64,000 nt of DNA, from the NCBI GenBank assembly GCA_934662565.1, contig CAKUKI010000003.1, positions 124,001 to 188,000 on the forward strand. The letters are read 5' to 3'. The notes under the pieces were generated by a model that saw only the letters and a list, made by a program, of their open reading frames with translations, was not told the origin of the DNA and made no database searches. This DNA comes from an uncultured Elusimicrobiales bacterium (lineage in GTDB: Bacteria > Elusimicrobiota > Elusimicrobia > Elusimicrobiales > Elusimicrobiaceae). Made by a program: the position numbers and the translations under genes. This document shows, piece after piece, positions 43,337 to 51,600 of this stretch; position 1 is the stretch's first letter; each line of letters opens with the position of its first letter.

Positions 43337-44179
43337 ATGACTACGCAAACCCAAGAAAAAGCCCAAATTAACAAGGCTTTGTTTGATGCCGCCTTAACCG
43401 GCGATTTAGCCAGCGTAAAACGCTGGGTGGAGGCGGGTGCTGATGTAAAATGGCATTTGTCCAGCGGTTGGACGCCGCTTCTAGTAGCCGTACAAGGCGG
43501 AAACGCGGAAGTGGTGCGCTTTTTAGCGGTGCGCGGGGCTTCCTTAAATGCCGAACTGCCCGACGGCACCGGCGCGCTGACGATAGCCGCCTTACAAGGT
43601 AAAACGGACGTGGCGCACTTTTTGGTAGAGGCCGGAGCGGATGTAAATGCCGCTACGGATGACGGCCGCACACCGTTAATGGCCTCGTGCATTAACAATC
43701 AGGCGGAAATTACGGAATTTTTAGCGGCCCATGGGGCAAATACTGAGCAGGAAGACTCCCGCGGATTGACGGCTTTGGCTTGGGCCGCGCGCTGCAAGGC
43801 GGCGGATTCGGCCCGCGTACTATTGGCGGCCGGGGCCAAGGTGGACGGCGCGGACCATTACGGTTATACGCCTTTAATGTGGGCCGCCCAACAGGAAGAT
43901 TTGGATTTGGTCCGGATTTTGGTGGAACACGGCGCCAATGTAAACGCGCGGGAAAAGGAAGAAATTTCCGCCTTGGATGCGCTGGAACTGTTGCAGCCGG
44001 AAGACGAAAACGAAGAACATCAGGCGGCCCGCCGCGAAGCGGGCAAATTGCTGGCGGAGGGAAAATATGATGTGCGCGTCCGCACCAACCGCTTGAGCGT
44101 ATTGGACTTAGCCGAAGGCGAAGCGTTGCGTGCGTATTTAACGGAACAAGGCGCCTTATCCGGCGACGACTTAAACTAG
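43337..44179 (+). CDS. Ankyrin-repeat protein
   Basis: 280 aa from ATG 43337. About six ankyrin repeats with the G-TPL-AA pattern (GWTPLLVAVQGGNAEVVRFL, DGRTPLMASCINNQAEITEF, YGYTPLMWAAQQEDLDLVRI), then a charged linker and a last helix pair. No signal peptide, so cytoplasmic. A protein-interaction scaffold; its operon with a receiver domain hints at signalling. Confidence 0.85.
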   Translation: MTTQTQEKAQINKALFDAALTGDLASVKRWVEAGADVKWHLSSGWTPLLVAVQGGNAEVVRFLAVRGASLNAELPDGTGALTIAALQGKTDVAHFLVEAGADVNAATDDGRTPLMASCINNQAEITEFLAAHGANTEQEDSRGLTALAWAARCKAADSARVLLAAGAKVDGADHYGYTPLMWAAQQEDLDLVRILVEHGANVNAREKEEISALDALELLQPEDENEEHQAARREAGKLLAEGKYDVRVRTNRLSVLDLAEGEALRAYLTEQGALSGDDLN

Positions 44180-44201
44180 CCGTTTTGGAAGTGTTATAAT
44201 A

Positions 44202-44236
44202 AAAACCCCAGTTTTTTTGAAAACTGGGGTTTTTAT
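44202..44236. terminator. Bidirectional terminator between ankyrin and pilin genes
   Basis: CCCCAGTTT (44206-44214) pairs with AAACTGGGG (44221-44229), with A-run and T-run on either side. Confidence 0.85.
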
Positions 44237-44244
44237 GTGGGCCT

Positions 44245-44766
44245 CTACTGATAGAGCGAATTAAAAAAGGTACAAAGATAGCCGGTTCCCGCGTAGCAGC
44301 GCGGTTCTTTTTCCCCGCGTTTATTTTCAAAATAACTACTGGCATATTGGTTATAAAATGTAAAAGTCATTTTAACGGCTTTGTAGTTGTTGGTTCCGGC
44401 CACATTATCACAATTTAATTTTCCGTATTTGGGGCAAAACATCGTGTGCACTGCCCCGCGCCAAGCATAATCCACCACAATAAACCAATCTTTGCATTTG
44501 ATTTGGCCTTCGTGGTCATCAGTGGAATTAATACAATCCGGAAAACTGATGTCTAATTCGTTAGGGCCATGGGAATAACGGCCGTTGGCAAGGTAAAACA
44601 TTTCTTGGGCGCGTTGCACTTGTTCTGCCATTTGGAATGCCTGTGCCGCGCGTGTTTTGGTGACGGCGCGGGTATATTGGGGAAGTGCCACTCCGGCCAA
44701 AATACCAATAATAAGTACCACTACTAATAATTCTATTAAGGTAAAACCTGCTATTTGTTTGTACAT
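44245..44766 (-). CDS. Type IV pilin-like prepilin
   Basis: 173 aa from ATG 44766, with GGGAGG seven nt upstream. A short leader MYKQIAG is cleaved by prepilin peptidase before FTLIELLVVVLIIGILAG, with the conserved Glu5. The globular part has Cys pairs (FPDCINS, IKCKDWF, MFCPKYG, LNCDNV, RCYAGTGYLCTFF) expected to form disulphides. A minor pilin or pseudopilin for pilus or secretion. Preceded by a structured leader. Confidence 0.9.
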   Translation of the reverse strand: MYKQIAGFTLIELLVVVLIIGILAGVALPQYTRAVTKTRAAQAFQMAEQVQRAQEMFYLANGRYSHGPNELDISFPDCINSTDDHEGQIKCKDWFIVVDYAWRGAVHTMFCPKYGKLNCDNVAGTNNYKAVKMTFTFYNQYASSYFENKRGEKEPRCYAGTGYLCTFFNSLYQ

Positions 44767-45059
44767 ATATGCCTCCCAACTGTTTTGGAAGGCAGAAAAA
44801 ACGGCTGTTATACTTGAGCTAATTGAGGAAACCCAAATATAAACAGCCGCGGTTTCCTGCCCTTGCGGGCAGGAAACACTCGGCACAGCACCCACAAGGG
44901 ATCAGCTTGAAAGTGTTGTGCCTAAAACGACTGCTTTTGGACCTCAATTATGCCTTTGATTGCTCAAAAGCGTACCGTATTCTTCATACAGTTCCAAAAA
45001 CAGATTCAAATTATGCTAAACCTATTTGGTTTAGGTATGGCCACTACTCACTACATTAT
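44767..45059 (-). promoter_or_regulatory. Structured leader RNA with attenuator and hidden ribosome site
   Basis: A -10 TATAAT (complement of 45054-45059) starts a ~280-nt leader. In RNA order it holds: hairpin CTAAACC/GGTTTAG, hairpin GCTTTTG/CAAAAGC with inner CAAT/ATTG, helix GGCACAACAC/GTGCTGTGCC, and helix GTTTCCTGCCC/GGGCAGGAAAC (44877-44852). An intrinsic terminator CGGCTGTT/AACAGCCG + T6 (44849-44796) follows, and a hairpin TGCCTTCC/GGGAGGCA (44794-44770) covers the Shine-Dalgarno. AGGAAACC of the 11-bp helix can instead pair with GGTTTCCT (44833-44826), trapping the terminator's 5' arm. One G-U pair fits only the - strand RNA. Confidence 0.6.
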
Positions 45060-45087
45060 AAAAATACTTGGCGGTTTGGCTAGTTGA

Positions 45088-46173
45088 TTACAATTTAAGC
45101 CACTTAAATTCAAAAAATACTACTATGCCAAACACAATTACCGGCCCCCAGCCGGCCAAAAACGGGTTGATGTAGCCGTTTTCCCCAATGGAAGTAAACA
45201 TGGAAATCAACCACCAAAACGTAAACGCAATGACCATAGAGGCCAAAATATTCAAAATTTTGCTTTTGCGCCGCATACTGATAGCAAACGGAATGCCCAA
45301 CAAACACATAATCAGCGTGACGAACGGCGTGGCCAGTTTGGCTTGGCGGGCGGTTTCGGCCTCGTAATATGCTAAGCCGCTTTGCTTAAAAAAGCGGATT
45401 CTTTTGCTTAAATCTCGTATGCTTAACAGTTTGCTTTCCGTGCGGTTGACGGACATATCCGCCGGAGCCGTGGATACCGGGGAATCGGCTAAATCAAAAT
45501 GTTCTTCTTGCGTGTCCATTTTGTCTACAAAGGTGCGTTTGGTTCCGTCTTGGAATGTCCACGCGCGGCGGTTTTCATCCCACGTCATAGAGGTAGCTAC
45601 CACCTGATTGGAAATGTTCCAAACGCTGTCGTAAGTATCCAGTGAAATTTCTTCCATTTTTCCGGCCGATAAATCCACCTTTTTGGCGTAAAGCATTTGG
45701 CGGGGGGAAATTTTCATGGCTACGTCATATTCTGTTTGCAGGTTAAAGCCGTCTTGCGGTTTTATTTTGGTATAGTAAATGGTTTCTGCCTTAATGTTTA
45801 GGGGGGGAACAATAAACTCCTGCATCAGCATAGTTAGGCCCGTCACCAGTAAAATACAAGCCACTACGGGGATAAATAATTGTTTGGGGGAAAACCCGCC
45901 CGCCACGCATGCGGTCCATTCTCCGTTGGCTACCATTTCCGAAATAACAGATATCGCCCCCAGCAAGCACGCTACCGGCATAATGGTAGCCAGCCAGTTG
46001 GGAAATGTAGCCAGTGAATAGCTTAACACCGCCCCCAAGGTGGAGTAGCCGTTATTGAGGGTTTTTAATTTTTCAAAGGTGTCCCCCAATACCACTAGGG
46101 CGGCAAAAACGCCTAGGGCAAACAAAAACGGCCCCCAAAATTTTCGGGCGATATAAAAATAGATGCGCGGCAT
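45088..46173 (-). CDS. LptF/LptG family permease (second)
   Basis: 361 aa, YjgP/YjgQ family: three N-terminal membrane helices (FWGPFLFALGVFAALVVL, TIMPVACLLGAISVI), a periplasmic beta-jellyroll with LLSIRDLSKRIRFFKQSG, and three C-terminal helices. It extracts LPS from the inner membrane with LptB and LptC. Its start shares a base with the stop of the upstream paralogue (TAATG). More likely LptG by order. Confidence 0.85.
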   Translation of the reverse strand: MPRIYFYIARKFWGPFLFALGVFAALVVLGDTFEKLKTLNNGYSTLGAVLSYSLATFPNWLATIMPVACLLGAISVISEMVANGEWTACVAGGFSPKQLFIPVVACILLVTGLTMLMQEFIVPPLNIKAETIYYTKIKPQDGFNLQTEYDVAMKISPRQMLYAKKVDLSAGKMEEISLDTYDSVWNISNQVVATSMTWDENRRAWTFQDGTKRTFVDKMDTQEEHFDLADSPVSTAPADMSVNRTESKLLSIRDLSKRIRFFKQSGLAYYEAETARQAKLATPFVTLIMCLLGIPFAISMRRKSKILNILASMVIAFTFWWLISMFTSIGENGYINPFLAGWGPVIVFGIVVFFEFKWLKL

Positions 46174-47267
46174 TAGATATTAAGCCTCTTTTTCCATAGA
46201 TATTGGGCCACAAAAACGCCCACAAAAAACGGCAAACACGGCGCCACATAGGAAAGACACGCATATTTTTTACCTATGCTGAGCCCCAGCGTCATCAGTA
46301 AATAAAACGCAAAAATAATAATTACGCTAAACAGCATGCCCCAGCCTTTATTGGTGCGCTTGCCGAGCGAAAACCCCAGCGGGCAGCTGATAAATAACAT
46401 TAAAATGGGGGATAAAGCCAGCACGTTGCGCACGCTGATTTCGGTGCGGTATTCGTTGACGGTTTCCGCGGGCAGGGTGCCTGCTTGTATGCGGCGCAGC
46501 AGTTTGGTGGTGGTCTGCTCGGACACCCGCTGTTTGCGGCGGTGGGCTTTGGTTAAAGAGATGCTCATCGTGTAGTTGTCAAAATTTGCCGCGATAATAG
46601 AGGATGCATCTTTGGCATCAATGCGTTGCATTTGTCCGTCCGTCAATTGCAGGCCGATGGCGGTATCCGTTAGTACAATTTTGCCGGTAGCGGCATTTAC
46701 TTTGGTGCTTAATGCGCCGTCGTCCCCTTTTTTAATTAAGTGGATTTGGTGCGCTTCGCCGCTTTTTTCGTCTAAATCTTCCAAATACAAATCCCATTCC
46801 CCCAAATTTAGAAAGGTCTTGGGTTCCAGTGTCACTTTGGTAATTTTACTGCGGGCTTCGTCGCGGCGGTCCAAAAATTTTTTATAACTGCGCGGGCTTA
46901 ACCAGTTGCCGGTGACAATTAATAATACGGAAAGCCCCACCGCACACGCTAGTAGCGGGCGGACAATTTCCTTAAACGAAAACCCCGCCGCACGCAAAGC
47001 TATCAGTTCGCCGTGTTCGCTCATATTGGTCAGCGTCAGCAATACCGCTATTTGGAAGGCCATGGGCGCGCTTAAACAAAATACATCCGGCAAAATGTTG
47101 AGCAGGGACGACACAATCCACCCAAACCCTGTTCCGTAGGCCATAGCCATATTCAGCACGCGGATAAAGTGGTTCATAAAAATAACCAAGGTTAAAATAC
47201 CCACTACCGCCACAAAAAATGTAAGCAGGCTTTTGGCAATGTATTTTGTAAAAATACTAATACGCAT
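46173..47267 (-). CDS. LptF/LptG family permease (first)
   Basis: 364 aa, same six-helix plus jellyroll layout: SLLTFFVAVVGILTLVIF, MSEHGELIALRAAGFSF (coupling-helix region) and YRTEISVRNVLALSPILM. Partner of the next gene in the LPS export complex LptB2FGC, which indicates a diderm cell with LPS or a similar glycolipid. More likely LptF by order. Confidence 0.85.
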   Translation of the reverse strand: MRISIFTKYIAKSLLTFFVAVVGILTLVIFMNHFIRVLNMAMAYGTGFGWIVSSLLNILPDVFCLSAPMAFQIAVLLTLTNMSEHGELIALRAAGFSFKEIVRPLLACAVGLSVLLIVTGNWLSPRSYKKFLDRRDEARSKITKVTLEPKTFLNLGEWDLYLEDLDEKSGEAHQIHLIKKGDDGALSTKVNAATGKIVLTDTAIGLQLTDGQMQRIDAKDASSIIAANFDNYTMSISLTKAHRRKQRVSEQTTTKLLRRIQAGTLPAETVNEYRTEISVRNVLALSPILMLFISCPLGFSLGKRTNKGWGMLFSVIIIFAFYLLMTLGLSIGKKYACLSYVAPCLPFFVGVFVAQYLWKKRLNI

Positions 47268-47390
47268 ATTAACATTTTAACAAATATCCCTTGCGTTCGG
47301 GGCAAAATGGGTCCTTTGGCCTAGTGCCGCTGGGCCTAAAGGCTCTGTTCTGCGGGCTTAATTATTGCTATCCTATAAAAAGGAGAAACT

Positions 47391-48446
47391 ATGAAAAAAA
47401 TTTTAACCTTAATTTGTTTGTTCATTTTTTTAGCACCTGTTTCGCAAGCACAGGGCAACAAAGCCTTTAACGCACTGAAACGGTGGGGCCAAAAGGCGGG
47501 GGCATCTCTTTCCAAGGTGCAACGGCGGGCCATGGGCCAAGTGGAAGCCGTGCGCGCCCGCCACGCTACACAGGTTTATGCCAAACGTCAGGTTTTGACC
47601 AAAATGCCCCATGCGCTTGTGCAGGTAATCGGCATGAACAGAGGCGGTTTGCGTTCTACAGGGTTTATATTGGAAGATTTTAAGAACGGCCGCTCCCGCT
47701 TATGGGCGGTGGTGCCGTACCATGTGGGGGGCGGTAAAGGCAAACCCATCCGCTTGCGTGTGCTGGATGAGTCCGGCAAATCCCATGATTATGATTTGAA
47801 AATTGCCTCCGGCGGCGGTTGGGGGCCGAATGCGATTGATGCTTCGTTAGTGCGTCTGCCGGATGAGCTGGCCGGACGAGTGACGGCGTTGCAGTTAGCC
47901 CCGCAACCTGCAAGCGTGGGGATGGACGCCTTTTCTTTTGGTTATACGCTGGCAAATATGAAACAGGAAAAACCCACCGCGCTCCTGCGCAACATCAAAG
48001 ACGTCACCGGTTTTAGAATGATGGGCGATTACCGTTTTATAGGGGACCCCAGTGGCTTTTGCGGCTCTCCGGTGTTAAATAAAGAAGGCTATGTGCTGGG
48101 GGTACACAGCGGAACAGTAGGGGTCAGTGGCTCCATGGCCGTCACGGCGGACGGTATCCGCCAGTTAATTCGCGCGTATGATACAGGCCGCGGGGCTATG
48201 CCGGTGCGGGTTTTTGGGCAGGAAGCTATGCAAATTGAAACGACCGAAAGTATTTCTACCATTTCTTTGTACCGCAACGGTGAATGGGTATATTCCGTAG
48301 ACGTCAACCGCTTATATACGCCCTTTTCTTACGAACATGCAGAGGCGGCTTTCGGGCCGATTAAGCTGCTTACGGGCGATACAATGGTGTTTCGCCTTGT
48401 GGAACATGGTGCGCCGACGCGTAGTGTGTCTTATGTAATCCGCTAA
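47391..48446 (+). CDS. Secreted chymotrypsin-fold protein with Cys in the nucleophile position
   Basis: 351 aa, AAAGGAG upstream. Signal peptide MKKILTLICLFIFLAPVSQA. A trypsin-like core follows: LWAVVPYHVGG (candidate His), AIDASLVRLPD (candidate Asp) and SGFCGSPVLNKEGYVLGVH, where serine proteases have GxSGGP. GxCG recalls 3C-type viral cysteine proteases. The last ~100 residues form a beta-rich extension. Whether it is an active cysteine protease or a dead scaffold cannot be told. Terminator at 48507-48529. Confidence 0.7.
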   Translation: MKKILTLICLFIFLAPVSQAQGNKAFNALKRWGQKAGASLSKVQRRAMGQVEAVRARHATQVYAKRQVLTKMPHALVQVIGMNRGGLRSTGFILEDFKNGRSRLWAVVPYHVGGGKGKPIRLRVLDESGKSHDYDLKIASGGGWGPNAIDASLVRLPDELAGRVTALQLAPQPASVGMDAFSFGYTLANMKQEKPTALLRNIKDVTGFRMMGDYRFIGDPSGFCGSPVLNKEGYVLGVHSGTVGVSGSMAVTADGIRQLIRAYDTGRGAMPVRVFGQEAMQIETTESISTISLYRNGEWVYSVDVNRLYTPFSYEHAEAAFGPIKLLTGDTMVFRLVEHGAPTRSVSYVIR

Positions 48447-48506
48447 CAACATGTGTGAAACGCGCAAAAACGCCGGTTGCCGGTGTTTGGGCGCGGAACC
48501 TTCTTC

Positions 48507-48530
48507 AAAACCCCCTAACAGGGGGTTTTT
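48507..48530 (+). terminator. Terminator between protease-like and SprA-like genes
   Basis: AAAACCCCC (48507-48515) pairs with GGGGGTTTT (48521-48529), loop TAACA, T-run. It excludes starts of the next gene upstream of this point. Confidence 0.8.
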
Positions 48531-48607
48531 TATCGCGCGCGTACGATAAAATTATCGGCAAAGAGCGGCTAAATTTCATAAAATGGAAAATGAGGTATTT
48601 TATCCCC

Positions 48608-51600
48608 ATGAAGATTCTCCGGCTGCTTGTAAGCCTTCTGCTAATTACCCAGTTTATGCTGCCGCCCCAACTGCGGGCGGAGGACCTGCCGTATAGCTTG
48701 GTGGATAAATCCCAATACGATATTTTTGCCGAAGACCAACAGGCCGCCGAAGAAAAAGCCCTAGAAATCCCCGATACGCCGGATGATGCCCAACTGCTCA
48801 AATACACCAATGCGTTTTGGCGCCAAGCGGTCACTGCCGTAGAAGGCGCGTATAAGCTGGATAAAGACCCAGAGCCCATTCCGGACTTAACCTTGCTCAA
48901 CCCCACGCTGTCACTGCCGCTGTACGGAACCAGTATTGCGTTGACGGGGCGCTATGTGCTGGGTTTCAAAATGGAAGCCAAAAAATACAAAGAGGATAAA
49001 AACAATTCCACCGAAGAACGCGACACTTCCAGCAATACCATGCAACAGGAACTCCAATTAAAAATGCAGGGTAAAATTTTGGACCGCGTGTTTGTGGATA
49101 TTGACTACGACGACCAACGCGAAGAAGAAAAAACCATTTCCGTGGCGTACCGCGGTAAGGCGGGGGAAGTGGTGCAGCTGGCGGAATTTGGGGATATTGA
49201 TTTATCCTTGCCGGAAACGGAATTTATTACCTATCAAAAGCAGTTGTTCGGGGCCAAAATGCACTTACAATATAAAGATTTGGATGTGCGGCTGATTGGC
49301 TCCCAAACCAAAGGGTCCAGCAAGCAAAAGCAATTCGTCGGCAGCAGTGTATTGGCTATTTCCACCTTGTCGGACGCGGACTATAAACGCCGCACCTATT
49401 ACGATTTAACCTTTGGCGGAAATATCAAAAAGAATACGGACGGGCAAGATACGGTGGATATTGCCGTCTACAATAACTGGCGTTCTTTAATGGGGGGTAT
49501 TTCCTCCGGTACGGAAGAAATTTATTTGGATGCCAACAATTCCGATAACGACTTTGTACCTATCACGCGCACCGCGTCCGACGTTATGGGCGGTGGAACA
49601 TACGAAAGCAAATGGCGCTTGCTGACCCGCGGTACCGATTACACGGTGGATTACGCCAGCGGTATTATTCAATTTAAGCGCACCATTACGGCGGAAAGCG
49701 TGCTGGCGGTGGACTATGTAGGCACGACGGGAAACCGTTTGAGCCAAGTAATGGGTACGGCCGGAGATATTAAACTTATCAAAACGGAAAACGAAAAATC
49801 CGTGACGGGTTCCGCCAACGAAACCGCCAATAAACTGGAATTAAAAACGTATTATTCTTTGGGCACCCAACAGATTACCAAAGATAACGGCAAAGGCAAT
49901 TTTTTGCTGCGGGTAATGGATGCGAACGGGCAAGAAATTGCCATTCCCACTTCTAACGGCTCCACGCTTACTTATCCCTCCAATATCGTTATGGATTTTG
50001 ACAACGGTGTTTTCTACTTACAGGAACGCTTTGCGGATGCCTCTTTGTATAAAACAACGCCGGTGTCCTCGTACAACCGCACGTTTAAGGTGGAATATAC
50101 GTCCAAGGTAAAGACGTATTTTATTGAGTCCGATATCGTCGTCCAGTCCGAAACCGTCAAACTCAACGGGCGTAAATTAACCCGCAATAATGATTATTAT
50201 ATTGATTATACGTCCGGCTTTATCACTTTTTACAAGGGCGATGATATTACGGATTCTTCCGTCATTGATATTACGTACGATACCCTCAACGGCAGTAGTT
50301 CCAATAACTCCGTTATCGGCGGGCGGTTGGATTATAAACTGTGGGATAAAATCAAAATGGGCGCTACCGTTTTGCAAGAAGGGTGGGATAAACCGTCTTC
50401 CGTGCCGCAAGTGGGCAATTACAGCAAGGATTTGTTAGTGTACGGGGCGGATATTAACGGCAAAGACATTAAACTTTCGGAGGCGGTATCGGTAGACTTC
50501 GGCGCCGAGGTGGCCCAATCGCGCAGTAATCCCAACCAATTTGGTTATGCCATGGTGGACAGTATGAACGAAACGAGCATCCAAACCGCCGGCTCCAAAA
50601 TTTTTAGGGATTGGATTATTGCCGCCAACCCGAACGACAAACCCGCCTTTTGGGGCAGCGTGGCGTGGGACACGCAGGATGTGTCTTCGTTGGAAATCAA
50701 CCCCAACGCAATTGGCAATTCCAACGATAAACAGCAAGTTTTGGTGCTGAATTATGATTTTTCCAAAGCCAGCGGTGCGTACGCGGGGCATGACGAAGTT
50801 TCTATCGTTTATCCGCTTTCCGCCAGCGGGGTGGATTTATCCGATAAAACCTCTTTTGACTTAACCGTAAAAGGCCAAACCAACGGCCCGCTGATTAACG
50901 TGACCTTCGGTAATATTAACGAAGATTCCGATAACAGCGGCGGTATGGATACCCAATGCGCCACCGGTGCCCCCAAGACGGAAGATGTTTTGTGCCGCAA
51001 AAGTTTGGCCCCAAGCGAAGATATCGGCTGGGAATACAAAGACCCGGACGGCACGCTCCACCGCTACAACCCGTTTGTAAACAATGTGTATAATCCGGAA
51101 TCCCAACCCAACGGACGCATTGATACGCAGGATTTGAACGGCAACAATAAAATGGACGGGGAAGATTCTTCCGTTGGGGGCAACTTCGGTTTTGCGGGGG
51201 TGTCGGCGGGGATGAATACTCCCATTAGCGGGCTCACGGACGGGGAAATTAATTTTAACGGTTGGAAAACCTTTGTGACCCCGCTAAATATTCCCTCGGC
51301 AGACAAAAGCAAATGGACGGCCGTGCGCCACTTGCGTATTACCCTTAAAAAAGGCCCCAACACCGCCACCAAAGGGCAAATTAAAATTGCCACGGCGGCT
51401 TTATCCGGCACGGCGTGGAATGTGCCGGACGGTACGGACCCGACTGTGTTTCAGGTGGCGGGCATTAACAACGTGGATAATGCCGACTATGAACCTATCT
51501 TCAGCGCCACCGGCGACGGCAAAGAAGTGTTTAACTATCTGTACGGCTCTATTGATAACTTGAAAGAAGCCACGGACTCCGCCAACGCCAAAGACCAAGC

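Noticed and set aside
43710..44345. 211-aa reading frame antisense to the ankyrin gene
   Set aside because: Arg/Pro-rich shadow with no known motif; it crosses a terminator.
44767..45059. Known cyclic-dinucleotide (GEMM) riboswitch in the pilin leader
   Set aside because: The conserved GEMM loop sequences and tetraloop receptor are not visible; the leader is reported as an unknown.
48455..48607. Upstream extension of the SprA-like gene
   Set aside because: It would run through a clear terminator hairpin and lacks a signal peptide at its start; ATG 48608 begins a proper signal peptide.
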